This document shows positions 63,064 through 64,000 of a DNA stretch of 64,000 nt, in pieces; within the stretch, counting starts at the first letter, position 1; each line of letters starts with the position of its first letter. Made by a program: the position numbers and the translations under genes. The notes under the pieces were generated by a model. The model worked only from the letters and a program-made list of their open reading frames with translations. It had not been told where the DNA came from and made no database searches. This DNA is from Tessaracoccus caeni (GTDB taxonomy: Bacteria; Actinomycetota; Actinomycetes; Propionibacteriales; Propionibacteriaceae): positions 1-64,000 of the forward strand of contig NZ_JARGDO010000004.1 of the NCBI RefSeq assembly GCF_029211185.1, given 5' to 3'.

Positions 63064-63104
63064 ACCGTCCAGCGCCTCTAGAGGTTGGACCTTCTCGGCC
63101 GGGC

Positions 63105-64000
63105 CTACTTGGCGACCGGCTCACGCCGTCCCAGTCGCACCTTCTTGACGGTGCGCTCGCCGTCGATATCCGAGTCCTTGAACCCGAAGAAGTAGGTCGC
63201 CGTGAAGGACACGGCCAGTGCCGCGAGCGAGGCCACCCAGAACCCGGTGAAGGAACCGTCGAGACCCTCGGGGTTGACGAAGGACGGGAAGCCGACGAAG
63301 GCTCCGGTGAAACCGAACATGTTCACGTCGAAGAGCCCGGTCAGAAGGCCGCCGACGGCGCCGCCGAGGGACGCGGTGATGAACACCTTGCCGTACTTGA
63401 GGTTGAGGCCGTACATGGCCGGCTCCGTGATGCCGCAGAAGGCGGAGATGGTGGCGGGCCCGGCCAGCGCCTTGATCTTCGCGTTGCGGGTCTTCAGCCA
63501 CACCGCGAGCGCGCCGCCGCCCTGGGCCACCATCGTCGCCGACACGATGGCGTTCAGCGGGGAGAAGCCTTCAGCGGCGATCTGCGACGCGATGAGCGGG
63601 ATGACCGCCCAGTGCAGGCCGAAGATGACCAGGCACTGGTAGAACCCGCCGATCAGCAGGCCCGCGATCGGATAGCTGAGGTCGATCAGGCCGTTGATGC
63701 CCTGAGCGAGGCCGCCCGACAGCATCATGATGATCGGTCCGAAGACGACGAAGAGCAGGGTGGCGACGATGAAGATCTCCAGCAGAGGGGCGAAGATCGA
63801 GTGGATCACCGCCGGCAGGATGCGCTTCAGCCATGGCTCGATCCGTGCCGCGAGCCACGCCGCCACGATGATCGGGAAGATCGAGTAGGCGTAGGCATTG
63901 CCGGCGGGAAGGGAGATCGGGATGCCGAGGAAGTCGGCGTTGAAGATCGTGTTGCCCAATTGGGCGACGACCGTGTCCGTCTTCGCGAGCTGCACCACCG
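63105..64000 (-). CDS. PTS EIIC sugar permease (beta-glucoside/sucrose/trehalose type), 5' end missing
   Basis: The C-terminal 298 residues of a phosphotransferase system IIC membrane domain; the gene continues past base 64000. Helices alternate with the conserved substrate loop SAFCGITEPAMYGLNLKYG (GITEPA is the IIC signature) and GLHWAVIPL. The end, FFGFKDSDIDGERTVKKVRLGRREPVAK, stops without a fused IIA domain. Glc-family beta-glucoside, sucrose or trehalose transporters share this layout; the sugar cannot be named. A IIB domain would be upstream. It converges on tmk. Confidence 0.9.
   Translation of the reverse strand, partial: VVQLAKTDTVVAQLGNTIFNADFLGIPISLPAGNAYAYSIFPIIVAAWLAARIEPWLKRILPAVIHSIFAPLLEIFIVATLLFVVFGPIIMMLSGGLAQGINGLIDLSYPIAGLLIGGFYQCLVIFGLHWAVIPLIASQIAAEGFSPLNAIVSATMVAQGGGALAVWLKTRNAKIKALAGPATISAFCGITEPAMYGLNLKYGKVFITASLGGAVGGLLTGLFDVNMFGFTGAFVGFPSFVNPEGLDGSFTGFWVASLAALAVSFTATYFFGFKDSDIDGERTVKKVRLGRREPVAK

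Overview
The window is high-GC, gene-dense chromosomal DNA from an actinobacterium. An actinobacterial single-gene glycogen synthase (glgA) diverges from glgC. There is a DUF3117 micro-gene, a DUF4244-type Flp pilin in a Tad cluster, an ECF41 sigma factor, and a REP-like repeat of the kind I remember from Propionibacteriaceae. A propionibacterium relative (Tessaracoccus/Arachnia/Propioniciclava type) is my best guess, but the genus cannot be fixed from this sequence alone. I see no rRNA, tRNA, CRISPR array, prophage or transposase gene. No gene-free stretch exceeds 300 bases; the longest gaps are about 220 bases.

Layout. 0-1.3 kb: a long palindrome cut by the window edge, a YbaK-type deacylase, a TM2 membrane protein and a REP-like repeat cluster. 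1.3-6.7 kb: one giant single-chain biotin-dependent acyl-CoA carboxylase (BC-BCCP-central-CT). 6.9-14.4 kb: a SIMPL protein, an ABC/FtsX exporter pair, nicotinamidase, a class IV aminotransferase (PabC-like), a sugar-phosphate mutarotase, a GNAT acetyltransferase and a phosphoribosyltransferase with a small companion gene. 14.4-22.9 kb: transketolase, SppA, a VanW protein, ferredoxin, DapC and an unknown membrane protein. 22.9-29.7 kb: an arabinoside-utilisation island with a LacI regulator, twin operator-like sites, GH51 arabinofuranosidase, an ABC importer without its own ATPase, and a lipoprotein GH43. 29.7-45.3 kb: dapD <-> dapE-LOG-DivIVA-DUF3117, glgA <-> glgC, O-methyltransferase, dapA, sigE/anti-sigma/tatB, mrp, DUF1003, an MgtE-N/CBS protein and a stress protein. 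From memory, much of the 20-45 kb order matches the Mycobacterium tuberculosis Rv1177-Rv1234 neighbourhood. 45.3-48.4 kb: hydrolase, PepP and a methyltransferase-like protein. 48.5-57 kb: a Tad/Flp pilus locus (ssd-tadABC, then flp-tadE-tadF). It is interrupted by an ECF41 sigma/carboxymuconolactone-decarboxylase-like pair and an MrfA-type helicase. 57-64 kb: aldo/keto reductase, methyltransferase, topA, tmk and the 3' end of a PTS EIIC gene that runs off the window.

How the genes work together. Lysine/diaminopimelate synthesis is spread over dapC, dapD, dapE and dapA. glgC and glgA make glycogen from glucose-1-phosphate. The LacI island takes arabino-oligosaccharides from surface cleavage (GH43) through ABC import to cytoplasmic arabinose release (GH51). 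SigE, its anti-sigma factor and TatB form an envelope-stress module in which the anti-sigma factor carries an RseB-like sensor domain and no HtrA gene follows. The Tad genes encode assembly of a thin pilus.

The most unusual non-coding signals are four: a 169-bp CTAG-bounded fold-back element sitting on the mrp stop codon; paired 17-bp palindromes exactly 39 bp apart between dapD and dapE; very long perfect hairpins at convergent gene ends, one of which recurs 46 kb away; and twin direct operators in front of the arabinofuranosidase gene. I did not find a clearly new multi-gene defence or biosynthetic system.
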